DNA of 64,000 bases, taken from assembly GCA_963842455.1 (NCBI GenBank), contig CAWJHE010000017.1, positions 558,001-622,000 of the forward strand. Direction: 5' to 3'. The position numbers were made by a program, and so were the translations under genes. The DNA is from CAWJHE01 sp963842455. Lineage in GTDB: Bacteria; Chloroflexota; Anaerolineae; Anaerolineales; UBA4823. Below, one piece after another: positions 6,891 to 15,603 of the stretch (within the stretch, counting starts at the first letter, position 1; every line of letters begins with the position of its first letter). Below the pieces are notes generated by a model that did not search any database, had not been told where the DNA came from, and worked only from the letters and a program-made list of their open reading frames with translations.

Positions 6891-7856
6891 ATGTTGATCA
6901 ATTGGCTTGCTCCCGAACCCATGCATATCCCCGACGGTTTCCTCTCCGTGATTGTATCCGTCGTCTTTTGGATTCTTTCGGTACTCATCATCGCCTATGC
7001 GCTCAAAAGGGTAGGCAACGACCTGGGCGAGCGCCAGGTGCCCATGATGGGCGTACTGGCCGCGGCGATTTTTGCCGGCCAGATGCTCAATTTCACTGTG
7101 GTAGGCGGCACTTCCGGTCACCTGATGGGTGCAGCCATAGCCACCATCTTGCTTGGTCCCTGGGCAGCCATCCTGGTGATGACCACTGTTGTCGGCGTAC
7201 AGGCGCTCATCTTCCAAGACGGCGGCTTACTAGTACTGGGCGCCAATATTTTTAACATGGGCATTGTCGGCGTAGCAGTCTCTTATTTTGTTTACCGCAC
7301 CTTTTATCGCATCAGCAAAGGTACGCGCTGGGGTATTTTGGTGGGAGGCTTTATCGCAGCCTGGGCCTCGATCTTTATCGCTGCCTTGGGTGTGGCGCTG
7401 CAGCTTGGCATCTCGGGGACATCCCCGGCAAACATTGCCATCCCAGCCATGGGCGCCATCCACGCTCTGATCGGGATTGGCGAAGGGCTAATCACCGTCG
7501 GTGCCCTGGCTTTGCTGCTGGCTACCCGACCAGACCTGGTCCGCGAGGGTGAAAATCAACAAAAAAGCGGTCTGGCAATCTGGCTGGGCGGTTTAGGCGT
7601 AGCGCTTCTCCTGGCTGTTGCATCCCCACTTGCCTCCGCATATCCGGATGGGTTGGAGTGGGTGGCAGAGGAAAAAGGTTTCCTGGAGACTGCCCAAGAT
7701 CCTCTCTACAATATCATCCCCGATTACGTCCTGCCTGGGGTTTCCAACGAAGCGCTTGCCACCATCCTGGCGGGGGTTATCGGCTCGCTGATTGTCTTTG
7801 GCGTTGTCATGGCCGTGGCGCGCAGCCGTCGCTCGCACCCATCCAGTGGCGATTGA
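6891..7856 (+). CDS. cbiM: ECF transporter substrate-binding component CbiM/NikM with C-terminal PDGLE region
   Basis: A multi-pass membrane S-component for Co2+/Ni2+. The signature MHIPDGFLS begins at residue 11 and the conserved histidine of TSGHLMGA is residue 77. Counting from Met11 these are Met1, His2 and His67, the metal ligands of the NikM/CbiM family. Residues 250-320 carry a 'YPDGLEWVAEEKGF' motif and a last membrane helix, the PDGLE/CbiN-like small component fused to the S-component. A strong AGGAGG site precedes the ATG at 6891, giving an unusual 10-residue extension (MLINWLAPEP) before the ligand Met. It is followed by cbiQ and cbiO. Confidence 0.9.
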   Translation: MLINWLAPEPMHIPDGFLSVIVSVVFWILSVLIIAYALKRVGNDLGERQVPMMGVLAAAIFAGQMLNFTVVGGTSGHLMGAAIATILLGPWAAILVMTTVVGVQALIFQDGGLLVLGANIFNMGIVGVAVSYFVYRTFYRISKGTRWGILVGGFIAAWASIFIAALGVALQLGISGTSPANIAIPAMGAIHALIGIGEGLITVGALALLLATRPDLVREGENQQKSGLAIWLGGLGVALLLAVASPLASAYPDGLEWVAEEKGFLETAQDPLYNIIPDYVLPGVSNEALATILAGVIGSLIVFGVVMAVARSRRSHPSSGD

Positions 7857-7901
7857 AAATTACGGGAAGCAAACGGAAAAGGAATTTAATAACAAGCCAA
7901 C

Positions 7902-8708
7902 ATGCATATCCACTTCCTTGACCCTTACCAGGAGACAGGCAGCCCGATCCATCGTCTGGATGCTCGGGTTAAGTTCGTCCTGACCCTGGCTTTTATCTTT
8001 ACCGTGGCATTAACCCCGCACGGCGCCTGGCCTGTTTACATCATCTTGTTCTCATTGGTGTTGGCCGTCGAAGTGCTATCCGAGATCGGAGTGGGCTATG
8101 TGCTCAAGCGCGCTTCACTGGCGTTGCCCTTTGTCATGGCAGCATTTCCAGTCATCTTCACCCTGGAGGGCGAAATCCTGGCGCGCCTGCCGATTGGACC
8201 CTGGACGCTTACCATTTACCAGCCCGGATTGGAGCGTTTCGTTTCGATTGCGCTCAAATCCTGGGTCTCGGTGCAGGCAGCCATTGTGCTGGCAACCAGT
8301 ACACCTTTTCCAGAACTGCTCAGCGCCATGCGCGCCGTGCGCATTCCACGCCTGTTGGTGGCGATCTTCGGGCTGATGTGGCGTTACCTCTTCGTGCTGG
8401 CGGATGAAACTCTGCGCATGATTCGAGCGCGCACATCCCGCAGCGGCGAATCGGATCAGCCTGGCCTGAATAAGGGCGGCAGCCTCGCCTGGCGAGCACG
8501 CGTCACCGGCGGCATGGCTGGCAGTCTTTTCCTGCGGGCTTTTGAACGCAGTGACCGGATTTACACAGCCATGCTTTCCCGCGGATACAATGGTGAAGTG
8601 CGCGCCCAACACTTGCCCAGTCTCAATCGCATGGATTGGCTAATTTTCTACACAATTCTGGTGCTCCTGGTTGCATTACTCAGCCTGGCGCTGCTATTTT
8701 GGGGATAA
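7902..8708 (+). CDS. cbiQ: ECF transporter transmembrane component CbiQ
   Basis: A 268-residue T-component. The N-terminal 'SPIHRLDARVKFVLTL' is the family signature. Several hydrophobic helices follow (about 25-45, 65-85, 100-130, 240-265). The two cytoplasmic coupling motifs are 'MIRARTSRSG' (about 170) and 'AMLSRGYNGE' (about 225), the Ala-Arg-Gly type motifs that dock into the ATPases. It connects the metal-binding CbiM to the ATPase CbiO encoded 8 bp downstream. The gene lies 45 bp after cbiM in the same transcription unit. Confidence 0.92.
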   Translation: MHIHFLDPYQETGSPIHRLDARVKFVLTLAFIFTVALTPHGAWPVYIILFSLVLAVEVLSEIGVGYVLKRASLALPFVMAAFPVIFTLEGEILARLPIGPWTLTIYQPGLERFVSIALKSWVSVQAAIVLATSTPFPELLSAMRAVRIPRLLVAIFGLMWRYLFVLADETLRMIRARTSRSGESDQPGLNKGGSLAWRARVTGGMAGSLFLRAFERSDRIYTAMLSRGYNGEVRAQHLPSLNRMDWLIFYTILVLLVALLSLALLFWG

Positions 8709-8716
8709 GGTTTTTT

Positions 8717-9427
8717 ATGCATCATTCGATAGAAATTGACCATCTTACATTCGCCTATCCAGACGGACACCCTGCACTGGACAATGTTTCTCTCATCATC
8801 CAGCCTTGTGAAAAAGTCGCCCTGGTTGGACCCAACGGCGCCGGGAAATCCACTCTGATCCTGCACCTGAACGGCATTCTGAGCGGTAAAGGCAATTTAC
8901 GCGTAGCGGGTTTGCCAGTCATCAAAGAAAACCTGGGCAAGGTCCGCGCCCGGGTCGGGCTGGTGTTCCAATCACCGGACGACCAGCTATTCTCGCCTAC
9001 CGTGTATGAGGATGTCGCTTTTGGGCCGCGCTACCAGGGTTTATCCGAGGCAGAAGTCCGTGCGCGAGTAGAAGAAGCCCTCAGTGTGGTCAAAATGGAG
9101 GAATATGCCCAACGGGTTTCTCATCACCTGAGCGTTGGCGAGAAAAAGCGCATCGCCATTGCGACAGTGCTCTCGATGAAACCTGAGGTGTTGGTGCTGG
9201 ATGAACCCACTGCCGGCCTGGATCCTCGCGCCAGGCGGGCCCTGATTAACCTGCTGCATGATCTGCCCATTACCATGCTAGTCTCAACGCATGACATGCT
9301 GATGGTGCGCGAGCTTTTCCCGCGCATGGTGATCATGGACCGGGGAGAGATCGTGGCAGACGGCGACACTCAGGCGCTGATGGCTGACGACAATCTACTC
9401 ACCGCGCACGGGTTGGAGCGCCCTTAA
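8717..9427 (+). CDS. cbiO: ECF transporter ATPase CbiO
   Basis: A 236-residue ABC ATPase. It has Walker A GPNGAGKST (38-46), Q-loop 'VFQSPDDQLF', signature LSVGEKKR (137-144, Val replacing the usual second Gly), and Walker B with DEPTAGLD (161-168). The ATG at 8717, with AAGG 6 bases upstream, gives the expected N terminus MHHSIEIDHLTFAYPDG; a longer in-frame start exists inside cbiQ but has no ribosome-binding site. Only one ATPase is present, so it would act as a homodimer, as in CbiMNQO systems. A strong bidirectional terminator follows. Confidence 0.93.
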   Translation: MHHSIEIDHLTFAYPDGHPALDNVSLIIQPCEKVALVGPNGAGKSTLILHLNGILSGKGNLRVAGLPVIKENLGKVRARVGLVFQSPDDQLFSPTVYEDVAFGPRYQGLSEAEVRARVEEALSVVKMEEYAQRVSHHLSVGEKKRIAIATVLSMKPEVLVLDEPTAGLDPRARRALINLLHDLPITMLVSTHDMLMVRELFPRMVIMDRGEIVADGDTQALMADDNLLTAHGLERP

Positions 9428-9442
9428 ACCACTCGATGAATA

Positions 9443-9484
9443 TCAAACAGGGTTGCCCTATATGACTTGGCAACCCTGTTTTGA
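9443..9484. terminator. Bidirectional terminator between cbiO and metK
   Basis: TCAAAACAGGGTTGCC-type arms: TCAAACAGGGTTGCC (9443-9457) pairs with GGCAACCCTGTTTTGA (9469-9484). Both strands carry T/A-rich flanks, consistent with use by the convergent cbiO and metK transcripts. Confidence 0.85.
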
Positions 9485-9503
9485 TTTAATTTCTGATAAG
9501 CAA

Positions 9504-10742
9504 CTAATCGGCGGGAATGGCCATTTCAACTACCAGATCCGCTGCCTGTCTCAAAGCCTCAGCGCGGTTGGTGCGCTCCCAAGGCAGGTCCAGGTCATCT
9601 CGACCAAAATGGCCGTATGCAGCCGTCTGCTGGTAGATGGGGTGACGCAGGTCAAGGTCGCGGATAATGGCGCCTGGACGCAGATCAAATAATTCCTTGA
9701 TCAGTTGGGCAATACGTTCATCCGGAATTCGACCAGTGCCAAAAGTCTCTACATTGACACTCAGAGGCCGGGCAACGCCGATCGCATAAGCCACCTGGAT
9801 CTCACAGCGCTCAGCCAAACCAGCCGCCACAATATTTTTAGCAACCCAGCGGGCCGCATAAGCTGCGGAACGATCCACCTTCGTCGGGTCTTTGCCGCTG
9901 AAAGCGCCGCCGCCATGACGGCCCATACCACCATAGGTATCCACAATAATTTTCCGACCGGTCAGACCAGCATCGCCCTGCGGGCCGCCGATCACAAACC
10001 TGCCTGTCGGGTTGACAAAGATTTTCATGCGCTCATCCATCATTTCCGGCGGGAGCACAGGTTTAATCACATATTTAATGATGGCTGCTCGAATCTCTTC
10101 CTGGGAAATATCCGGTGCATGTTGGGTGCTGACCAGAACCGTATCCACACGTTTGGGCCTGCCAAATGCATATTCCACTGTCACCTGGGTTTTCCCATCT
10201 GGACGCAGCCAGGGCAGTGTGCCGTTCTTGCGCACCTCGGTTAAGCGACGCGCCAGGTTGTGAGCCAGGTAGATGGGCATCGGCATCAAAACAGGAGTTT
10301 CGTTGCAGGCAAAGCCAAACATCATCCCCTGGTCGCCGGCGCCAATCGCTTCAACTTCTGCTTCGCTCATCGCACCGGTTTTGGCTTCCAGGGCTTTGTT
10401 GACGCCCATGGCAATGTCACCCGATTGCTTGGCAATGGCAACCAGCACGCCGCAGCTATTTCCATCCAGTCCCTTGGAGCTGTCATCATATCCGATTTCA
10501 TTCACCACCTTGCGTACCAGATCATCAAAATTGACCTGGGCGCGGGTGGTTATTTCGCCTAGCAGCATCACATAACCGGTTTTAGTAGCCGTCTCACAAG
10601 CCACCCGTGAGGCGGGATCCTGGGCAATACAGGCATCCACCACCGCATCGCTAATTTGATCGCAAATTTTGTCGGGGTGCCCCTCTGTCACTGACTCGGA
10701 AGTGAACATCAGGCTAGCAGAGTTCATAAAAGTGTTTGTCAT
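9504..10742 (-). CDS. metK: S-adenosylmethionine synthetase
   Basis: A 412-residue MetK. The N-terminal motif FTSESVTEGHPDKICDQISD binds ATP/methionine, GAGDQGMMFG is the conserved hexapeptide region, and GGGAFSGKDPTKVDRSAAY is the P-loop-like segment. It converts ATP and methionine to SAM. The start at 10742 (MTNTFMNS) is chosen because GGAGGT lies 6 bases upstream; an upstream in-frame ATG lies inside the riboswitch expression platform. Expression is controlled by the SAM-I riboswitch and terminator directly upstream, giving feedback by its own product. Confidence 0.97.
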   Translation of the reverse strand: MTNTFMNSASLMFTSESVTEGHPDKICDQISDAVVDACIAQDPASRVACETATKTGYVMLLGEITTRAQVNFDDLVRKVVNEIGYDDSSKGLDGNSCGVLVAIAKQSGDIAMGVNKALEAKTGAMSEAEVEAIGAGDQGMMFGFACNETPVLMPMPIYLAHNLARRLTEVRKNGTLPWLRPDGKTQVTVEYAFGRPKRVDTVLVSTQHAPDISQEEIRAAIIKYVIKPVLPPEMMDERMKIFVNPTGRFVIGGPQGDAGLTGRKIIVDTYGGMGRHGGGAFSGKDPTKVDRSAAYAARWVAKNIVAAGLAERCEIQVAYAIGVARPLSVNVETFGTGRIPDERIAQLIKELFDLRPGAIIRDLDLRHPIYQQTAAYGHFGRDDLDLPWERTNRAEALRQAADLVVEMAIPAD

Positions 10743-10756
10743 CCATTTACCTCCAT

Positions 10757-10796
10757 AAAAAAATTTACCCCTTCCGGATTCAAGAAAGGGCAAATT
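10757..10796 (-). terminator. Riboswitch-controlled terminator of metK
   Basis: On the minus strand AATTTGCCCTTTC pairs over 13 positions (with G-U pairs) with GGAAGGGGTAAATT, followed by TTTTT. The 5' arm can alternatively pair with GAGAGGGCA, which contains the 3' strand of aptamer helix P1, forming the antiterminator. This is the standard S-box switch: SAM stabilises P1 and lets the terminator form. Confidence 0.85.
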
Positions 10797-10814
10797 GCAC
10801 ATGCATAGAGTGCC

Positions 10815-10939
<125 letters not shown>

Positions 10940-10973
10940 CGCCGTTTTAGGGGCTATTAAATTGATAAAACGC

Positions 10974-11002
10974 ATGATACCATGAGTGAGAATGTATGTC
11001 AA
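10974..11002 (-). promoter_or_regulatory. metK promoter
   Basis: On the minus strand a perfect TTGACA (11002-10997) and TATCAT (10979-10974) are separated by 17 bp. The predicted start is about 30 bases before the riboswitch. Confidence 0.8.
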
Positions 11003-11026
11003 TTATCCGGAGAGAAATTATCCAGG

Positions 11027-11848
11027 TTAGGCAGCCGTCATCCAAATGATCAGATAATACCCCAAAACCGCTGCCCACACCCACGAGTCAATCCGGTCCA
11101 AAGCTCCGCCATGACCCGGAAGTAAATTGCCCGAATCCTTGACCCCCACCTGGCGCTTGAACATGCTCTCCCCCAGGTCACCCAACGTGGGTAAAACGCT
11201 CATCACCAGGGCAATTACAATTGCTCGCGGCAGGGTGATTGCAGAATCTGGTTTGAGCCATACTCCCCACAACTGAGTCAACAAAATTGTACCGACCATA
11301 CCAAACACAATTCCTGCCAGGTATCCCTCCCAGGATTTTTTCGGGCTCAAGCGCGGGGCTAATTTATGTTTTCCCCAGCGGCTGCCAATCAAATAGGCGC
11401 CGGCATCCGCCAGCCACACAGCAGGCAAAACCACCATCACCCACCATTCGCCTTCGGGCAGGTTTCGCAAAGAAATCAAATAAGCGCCGATAAAGCCAAT
11501 GTATAAAACCCCGGAAATCGTAACGGTAAAATCCGTGCCGGATTGGTCTTCGCCTCTTTCGTACGACACCAGGTGAAAAGTCATCGCCGCCAGGACAAAC
11601 AGGCTGATTAGAAAGGGAGCGCTTTCGAAACCGTTAATCGCCCTGCCGACAGCCAAAGCAATGGCGCCTGCCACTAACAAATAGCTGGCCGGGTGCAGCC
11701 TGCCTATGGTAAACAACCTGGAAAACTCCCAGGCTGCCAGGGCCAGGATGCCTGTGATGACTGCAGCATAAACAGGACCGCCCAACATGATAACGTATAT
11801 ACCAATTGGCAATAAAACCAGGGAAACAATTGTGCGTTTAAAAAACAT
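11027..11848 (-). CDS. cdsA: Phosphatidate cytidylyltransferase
   Basis: A 273-residue polytopic membrane protein with the CdsA C-terminal signature: FKRQVGVKDSG, then LLPGHGGALDRIDS. It makes CDP-diacylglycerol from phosphatidate and CTP, the entry to phospholipid synthesis. The start at 11848 (MFFKRTIVSLVLLPIGIYV) begins directly with the first membrane helix and overlaps the end of uppS by 11 bases; upstream in-frame codons lie within uppS and encode hydrophilic sequence. It is the last gene of the rpsB-tsf-pyrH-frr-uppS-cdsA cluster. The usual dxr/rseP continuation is absent and metK follows. Confidence 0.93.
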   Translation of the reverse strand: MFFKRTIVSLVLLPIGIYVIMLGGPVYAAVITGILALAAWEFSRLFTIGRLHPASYLLVAGAIALAVGRAINGFESAPFLISLFVLAAMTFHLVSYERGEDQSGTDFTVTISGVLYIGFIGAYLISLRNLPEGEWWVMVVLPAVWLADAGAYLIGSRWGKHKLAPRLSPKKSWEGYLAGIVFGMVGTILLTQLWGVWLKPDSAITLPRAIVIALVMSVLPTLGDLGESMFKRQVGVKDSGNLLPGHGGALDRIDSWVWAAVLGYYLIIWMTAA

Positions 11849-12590
11849 GGGAATCCAGGTTGTCTTCCATGGAAGATAGGCGACCATAACGCCGGTCGCG
11901 ATGTTTGAATTCCTCCAATGCCAGACGCAATTGTTCTCTATCAAAATCCGGCCAATAAACTGCAGGAAAATACCATTCGGAATAAGCGCCTTGCCAGATC
12001 AGGAAATTACTTCCCCGTAATTCTCCCGACGTACGAATGATTAGATCAGGATCTGGAACGCCAGCTGTAAACAAGTAACGGTTTACCAGATCCCCGTTCA
12101 CCGCTTCAGGTGCAACGCCATCACGAATCATACACTGGATGGCGTTTACAATCTCATCCCGGCCCCCGTAGTTAAAGGCAATATTGAGAATCAAGCGTGA
12201 ATTATTTCGGGTGAATTCCAGAGCATAAATCACTTTTTTCCTGAATACAGGTTCCAGCCGGTCCAGTCGACCTAGATGGCGCAGTTGAACTCCCTGGTCG
12301 TGCAATTCCTGTAATTCGTGATCTATCACGTCCTCAAAAATTTTCATCAAGCCTTCAACTTCTTCTCTCGGGCGCCCCCAATTTTCTGTGGAAAAGGCAT
12401 AGATGGTTAAATAACGGATGCCAAATTCGATGCAAGCCTCAATTACCCGCCTTAAATTCTCTGTTCCCGCTCGGTGACCTGCCAGGCGCGGCAAGCCGCG
12501 CGACAAAGCCCAACGCCCATTGCCATCCATAATGATAGCAATATGAGTTGGGACCACATCCGGTGTTTCTGGATTTTCTAACGAGTCCAT
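11838..12590 (-). CDS. uppS: Undecaprenyl diphosphate synthase (isoprenyl transferase)
   Basis: A 250-residue cis-prenyltransferase. Conserved region I IAIIMDGNGRWA contains the catalytic Asp. 'YAFSTENWGRP', 'NIAFNYGGRDEI' and the C-terminal 'PDLIIRTSGELRGSNF' are further family regions. It extends farnesyl diphosphate to the undecaprenyl carrier used for peptidoglycan and surface polymers. It is placed between frr and cdsA, the most common order in bacteria, and overlaps cdsA by 11 bases. Confidence 0.95.
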   Translation of the reverse strand: MDSLENPETPDVVPTHIAIIMDGNGRWALSRGLPRLAGHRAGTENLRRVIEACIEFGIRYLTIYAFSTENWGRPREEVEGLMKIFEDVIDHELQELHDQGVQLRHLGRLDRLEPVFRKKVIYALEFTRNNSRLILNIAFNYGGRDEIVNAIQCMIRDGVAPEAVNGDLVNRYLFTAGVPDPDLIIRTSGELRGSNFLIWQGAYSEWYFPAVYWPDFDREQLRLALEEFKHRDRRYGRLSSMEDNLDSHVF

Positions 12591-12629
12591 GGAAGTCTCT
12601 TTGAGGTGTTTAGATTGAGCTTTTGCTCA

Positions 12630-13187
12630 TCAAACCTCTAGAATCTCCTTTTCTTTCCGTTCTCCAGTATCATTCATTTCTTCAATAAAACGGTCGGTAA
12701 TTTTTTGGATTTCGTCTTCACCGCGCTTGCGCTCATCTTCCGAAATCATTTTTTCCTGCTCGTATTCACGCAAGTCTTTTATTGTGTCACGACGCACATT
12801 GCGCACAGCCACACGCCCATCTTCCACCCGGTTGTGCACAACCTTTACCAGATCACGCCGGCGATCTTCGGTTAAAGGAGGTAAATTGAGGCGGATGGAC
12901 TTACCATCATTATTAGGCGTTAATCCCAGGTCCGAAGCCATAATGCAGCGTTCAATCGCTTTCAATGTGGATGCATCAAATGGACGAATCAAGATTGAGC
13001 GTGGCTCCGGTATGCTGATACTGGCTAATTGCACCAGGGGTGTGGGCATGCCATAGTATTCAACCTGAAGCTTTTCAACCAAAGCAGGGTGGGCGCGCCC
13101 GGTTCGAATTCCAGACAAATCTTCTTCAAGAGCCTGGATGGCTCCTTTCATGCGCGATTCAGCCTCTTGGTAGATTTCCTTAAGCAT
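12630..13187 (-). CDS. frr: Ribosome recycling factor
   Basis: A 185-residue RRF: 'EDLSGIRTGRAHPALVEKL', 'YYGMPTPLVQLASIS', 'SDLGLTPNNDGKSIRL' and 'NVRRDTIKDLREYE' are all diagnostic. With EF-G it splits post-termination ribosomes. The start at 13187 (MLKEIYQEAESRM) is preferred over the ATG four codons upstream because GGAGGAG sits at the right distance only for it. It lies between pyrH and uppS. Confidence 0.96.
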   Translation of the reverse strand: MLKEIYQEAESRMKGAIQALEEDLSGIRTGRAHPALVEKLQVEYYGMPTPLVQLASISIPEPRSILIRPFDASTLKAIERCIMASDLGLTPNNDGKSIRLNLPPLTEDRRRDLVKVVHNRVEDGRVAVRNVRRDTIKDLREYEQEKMISEDERKRGEDEIQKITDRFIEEMNDTGERKEKEILEV

Positions 13188-13267
13188 TAGCTCCTCCATG
13201 CAAAAACAGAATCAGGTCCATCGTATATATCCTATAGGATACCCGAAAATGCAGCCGGAGAAAAGGG

Positions 13268-13993
13268 TCAATCTTTATCTGTTACCAGCGTACCAACTTT
13301 TTCTCCATACAATGCCCCCTTAAGATCTTCTGGATTCCACAAGTTAAGCACCAGAATGGGCAAGTTGTTATCCATACAAAGCGAAATAGCCGTGCTGTCC
13401 ATCACTTGTAAACGGCGATTGATTGTCTCCATGTAACTGAGGTGATCAAAGCGAACTGCATCCGGGTTTATCATCGGATCAGAATCATACACCCCATCCA
13501 CCTTTGTCGCTTTGATTAATACGTCTGCGCCAATTTCCATGGCGCGCAACGCTGCAGCAGTATCTGTAGAAAAATACGGGTTGCCTGTGCCACCGCCCAG
13601 TATCACCACTCGTCCCTTCTCCAGATGACGGATGGCTCGCCGGCGAATATAGGGCTCTGCTACAGCATGCATCTCGACAGCCGATTGCACCCGTGTATAC
13701 AGGCCCATGCGTTCCATCGCATCCATCAAAGCTAAAGCGTTCATTACTGTAGCCAACATGCCCATATAATCTGCCGTAGCCCGATCCATCCCCCGGTCTA
13801 AACCGCTGCGACCGCGCCACAAGTTGCCTGCCCCAATTACAATAGCCACATCGACACCCAGTTCATGAACATCCTTCACCCGCATCGCAATATCTTCAGC
13901 CCGCTCAGGGTCAACCCCAAACCCACTCGGGCCAGCCAAGGCTTCCCCACTCAACTTGAGCAGTATGCGACGGTATTTTAGCTCTTTTTCCAT
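13268..13993 (-). CDS. pyrH: UMP kinase
   Basis: A 241-residue amino-acid-kinase-fold UMP kinase: 'RRILLKLSGEALAG' at the N terminus, 'AIVIGAGNLWRG', 'DRATADYMGMLATVMNALA' and 'GGTGNPYFSTDTAAALRA'. It phosphorylates UMP to UDP, and bacterial enzymes are hexameric and UTP-inhibited. The ATG at 13993 has AAGGAG 7 bases upstream; a longer in-frame reading includes the upstream terminator hairpin and is rejected. A terminator separates it from tsf. Confidence 0.96.
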   Translation of the reverse strand: MEKELKYRRILLKLSGEALAGPSGFGVDPERAEDIAMRVKDVHELGVDVAIVIGAGNLWRGRSGLDRGMDRATADYMGMLATVMNALALMDAMERMGLYTRVQSAVEMHAVAEPYIRRRAIRHLEKGRVVILGGGTGNPYFSTDTAAALRAMEIGADVLIKATKVDGVYDSDPMINPDAVRFDHLSYMETINRRLQVMDSTAISLCMDNNLPILVLNLWNPEDLKGALYGEKVGTLVTDKD

Positions 13994-14021
13994 ATCGACT
14001 CCTTGAATAGGTTGTTTATAA

Positions 14022-14047
14022 GAAAAGAGCCAACCATCTGGTTGGCC
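14022..14047 (-). terminator. Terminator or attenuator between tsf and pyrH
   Basis: On the minus strand GGGCCAACC-AGAT-GGTTGGCTC forms a strong hairpin followed by TTTTC. It is 16 bp after the tsf stop and probably reduces read-through into pyrH. Confidence 0.75.
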
Positions 14048-14062
14048 CATCTTCTGTATAAT

Positions 14063-14668
14063 TTATTGCCCTGCTTGTTCGCCCAACTCCCAACGAGCGA
14101 ACCGCCGGATAACCACATTCTCGCCAATCGAGGCAACGTTTTGCATCATCAGCTGTTCAATGGTGATACTCTCATCGCGAATGTAAGGTTGGCGCATCAA
14201 GCAAACTTCATCCTTAAATTTTTCAATGCGTCCTTCCACGATGCGATCAAAAATCGATTCAGGTTTACCTTCTTCACGGGCGCGATTACGAGCGATTTCT
14301 TTCTCATGCTCAATTTCTGATTGTGGGATTTGTTCCGGTGTTACATAGCGAGGTGCTCCAGCAGCAATTTGCAGAGCTACTTCGTGGGCGAAGGTGCGAA
14401 AAGCCTCTGAACGCGCAACAAAATCTGTTTCGCAATTCACTTCAACCATCACACCTACCCGGCCGTTACCGTGAGAGTACAGTTCCACCACGCCTTCAGA
14501 AGCATCGCGGTCAGAACGCTTAGCAGCAGTTGCCAGGCCTTTTTCTCGCAAAAAGTCTACTGCCTTATCAAAATCTCCACCAGCCTGTTCCAGTGCTTTT
14601 CGGCAATCCAAAATACCAGCGCCTGTTGATTCGCGTAACTCTTTAATTTGTTGAGTTGTAACAGCCAT
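14063..14668 (-). CDS. tsf: Elongation factor Ts
   Basis: A 201-residue short-form EF-Ts. 'TGAGILDCRKALEQAGGDFDKAVDFLREKG' is spread over residues 16-46, and the core contains 'VEVNCETDFVARSEAF', the TDFV nucleotide-exchange motif. The C-terminal part contains 'VCLMRQPYIRDESITI'. It recycles EF-Tu from GDP. It lies 2 bp after rpsB, as in most bacteria, with the ribosome-binding site in the rpsB acidic tail codons. The short length (one core subdomain) is typical of several phyla including Chloroflexota. Confidence 0.96.
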   Translation of the reverse strand: MAVTTQQIKELRESTGAGILDCRKALEQAGGDFDKAVDFLREKGLATAAKRSDRDASEGVVELYSHGNGRVGVMVEVNCETDFVARSEAFRTFAHEVALQIAAGAPRYVTPEQIPQSEIEHEKEIARNRAREEGKPESIFDRIVEGRIEKFKDEVCLMRQPYIRDESITIEQLMMQNVASIGENVVIRRFARWELGEQAGQ

Positions 14669-14670
14669 AA

Positions 14671-15603
14671 TTATTCCTCATCCTCTTCGCTCTCATCATC
14701 GAGAGTTTCATCTTCGACATCTTCAACTTCTTCAACATCTTCGATTTCATCTTCAACTTCCAGCAAATCATCGTCTTCGTCCGGTACTACAGGCGCTTTC
14801 TTGCTAGAGATTTTCGCCAGGGTGGCTGCCCCCAAAAGTTCCTCGTCCGACAGATCAAAATCTTCAGTAGTGGCTGCTGCAGCTCGAACTACTGTCTCAG
14901 GTTCTTCATCGACATCCTTACGCATGGCTCTGCCTTCTAAAGCAGCATCTGCCATCTTAGACACTAATAACTTGATGGCACGAATGGCATCGTCATTAGA
15001 AGGTATGACAAAATCCACATTGCGTGGATCGCAGTTTGTGTCCACCATAGCAATCACTGGAATATTCAGCAAATTCGCCTCGTGAATAGCTGTTTCTTCC
15101 CGGCGCACATCCACCACAAAAAGCAAATCGGGGGTGGATGCCATCTGGCGAATACCGCCCAAGAGCAATTCCAACCGCTCAATCTGTCTGCTTAGAATCA
15201 ATGCTTCTTTCTTGGTAATGCGCTCAAAATCGCCTTTATCACGCATGCGCTCCAGGCGTTCAAGCTCATTAATGCGCTGGCGAATTGTACGCCAGTTGGT
15301 CAGCATCCCACCCAGCCAGCGAGCTGTTACATAAGGCATTCCAGCGCGAGTGGCTTCTTCTTGGATAGTCTCCTGCGCCTGGCGCTTGGTGCCCACAAAC
15401 AAGACATTCCCGCCATTCGCCGTAGTATCGCGCACCAAATTATAGGCGTGCTCCAAGGCTTTGACAGTTTTCTGCAAGTCGATAATATGGATGGAATTTC
15501 GTTCTGTGAAAATATACGGCTTCATGGCCGGATGCCACTTATGGGTGCGATGCCCAAAGTGTACGCCGCTTTCAAGAAGCGCTTTCATAGGAACAATAGT
15601 CAT
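14671..15603 (-). CDS. rpsB: 30S ribosomal protein S2 with long acidic C-terminal tail
   Basis: Residues 1-235 are a canonical S2: 'LLESGVHFGHRTHKWHP', 'GGNVLFVGTKRQAQ', 'RWLGGMLTNWRTI', 'VIAMVDTNCDPRNVDFVIPSNDDAI'. Beyond the normal end the protein continues for about 70 residues. The last 40 are almost entirely Glu/Asp with scattered Val, Leu and Ser (ends DESEEDEE). S2 binds the 30S head near S1. The tail is low complexity and its role is unknown; it could mimic nucleic acid or tune S1 binding. Confidence 0.96.
   Translation of the reverse strand: MTIVPMKALLESGVHFGHRTHKWHPAMKPYIFTERNSIHIIDLQKTVKALEHAYNLVRDTTANGGNVLFVGTKRQAQETIQEEATRAGMPYVTARWLGGMLTNWRTIRQRINELERLERMRDKGDFERITKKEALILSRQIERLELLLGGIRQMASTPDLLFVVDVRREETAIHEANLLNIPVIAMVDTNCDPRNVDFVIPSNDDAIRAIKLLVSKMADAALEGRAMRKDVDEEPETVVRAAAATTEDFDLSDEELLGAATLAKISSKKAPVVPDEDDDLLEVEDEIEDVEEVEDVEDETLDDESEEDEE

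Noticed and set aside
9705..10575. Several plus-strand open frames of 80-180 codons
   Set aside because: They lie opposite metK, a fully conserved gene, and have no start signals.
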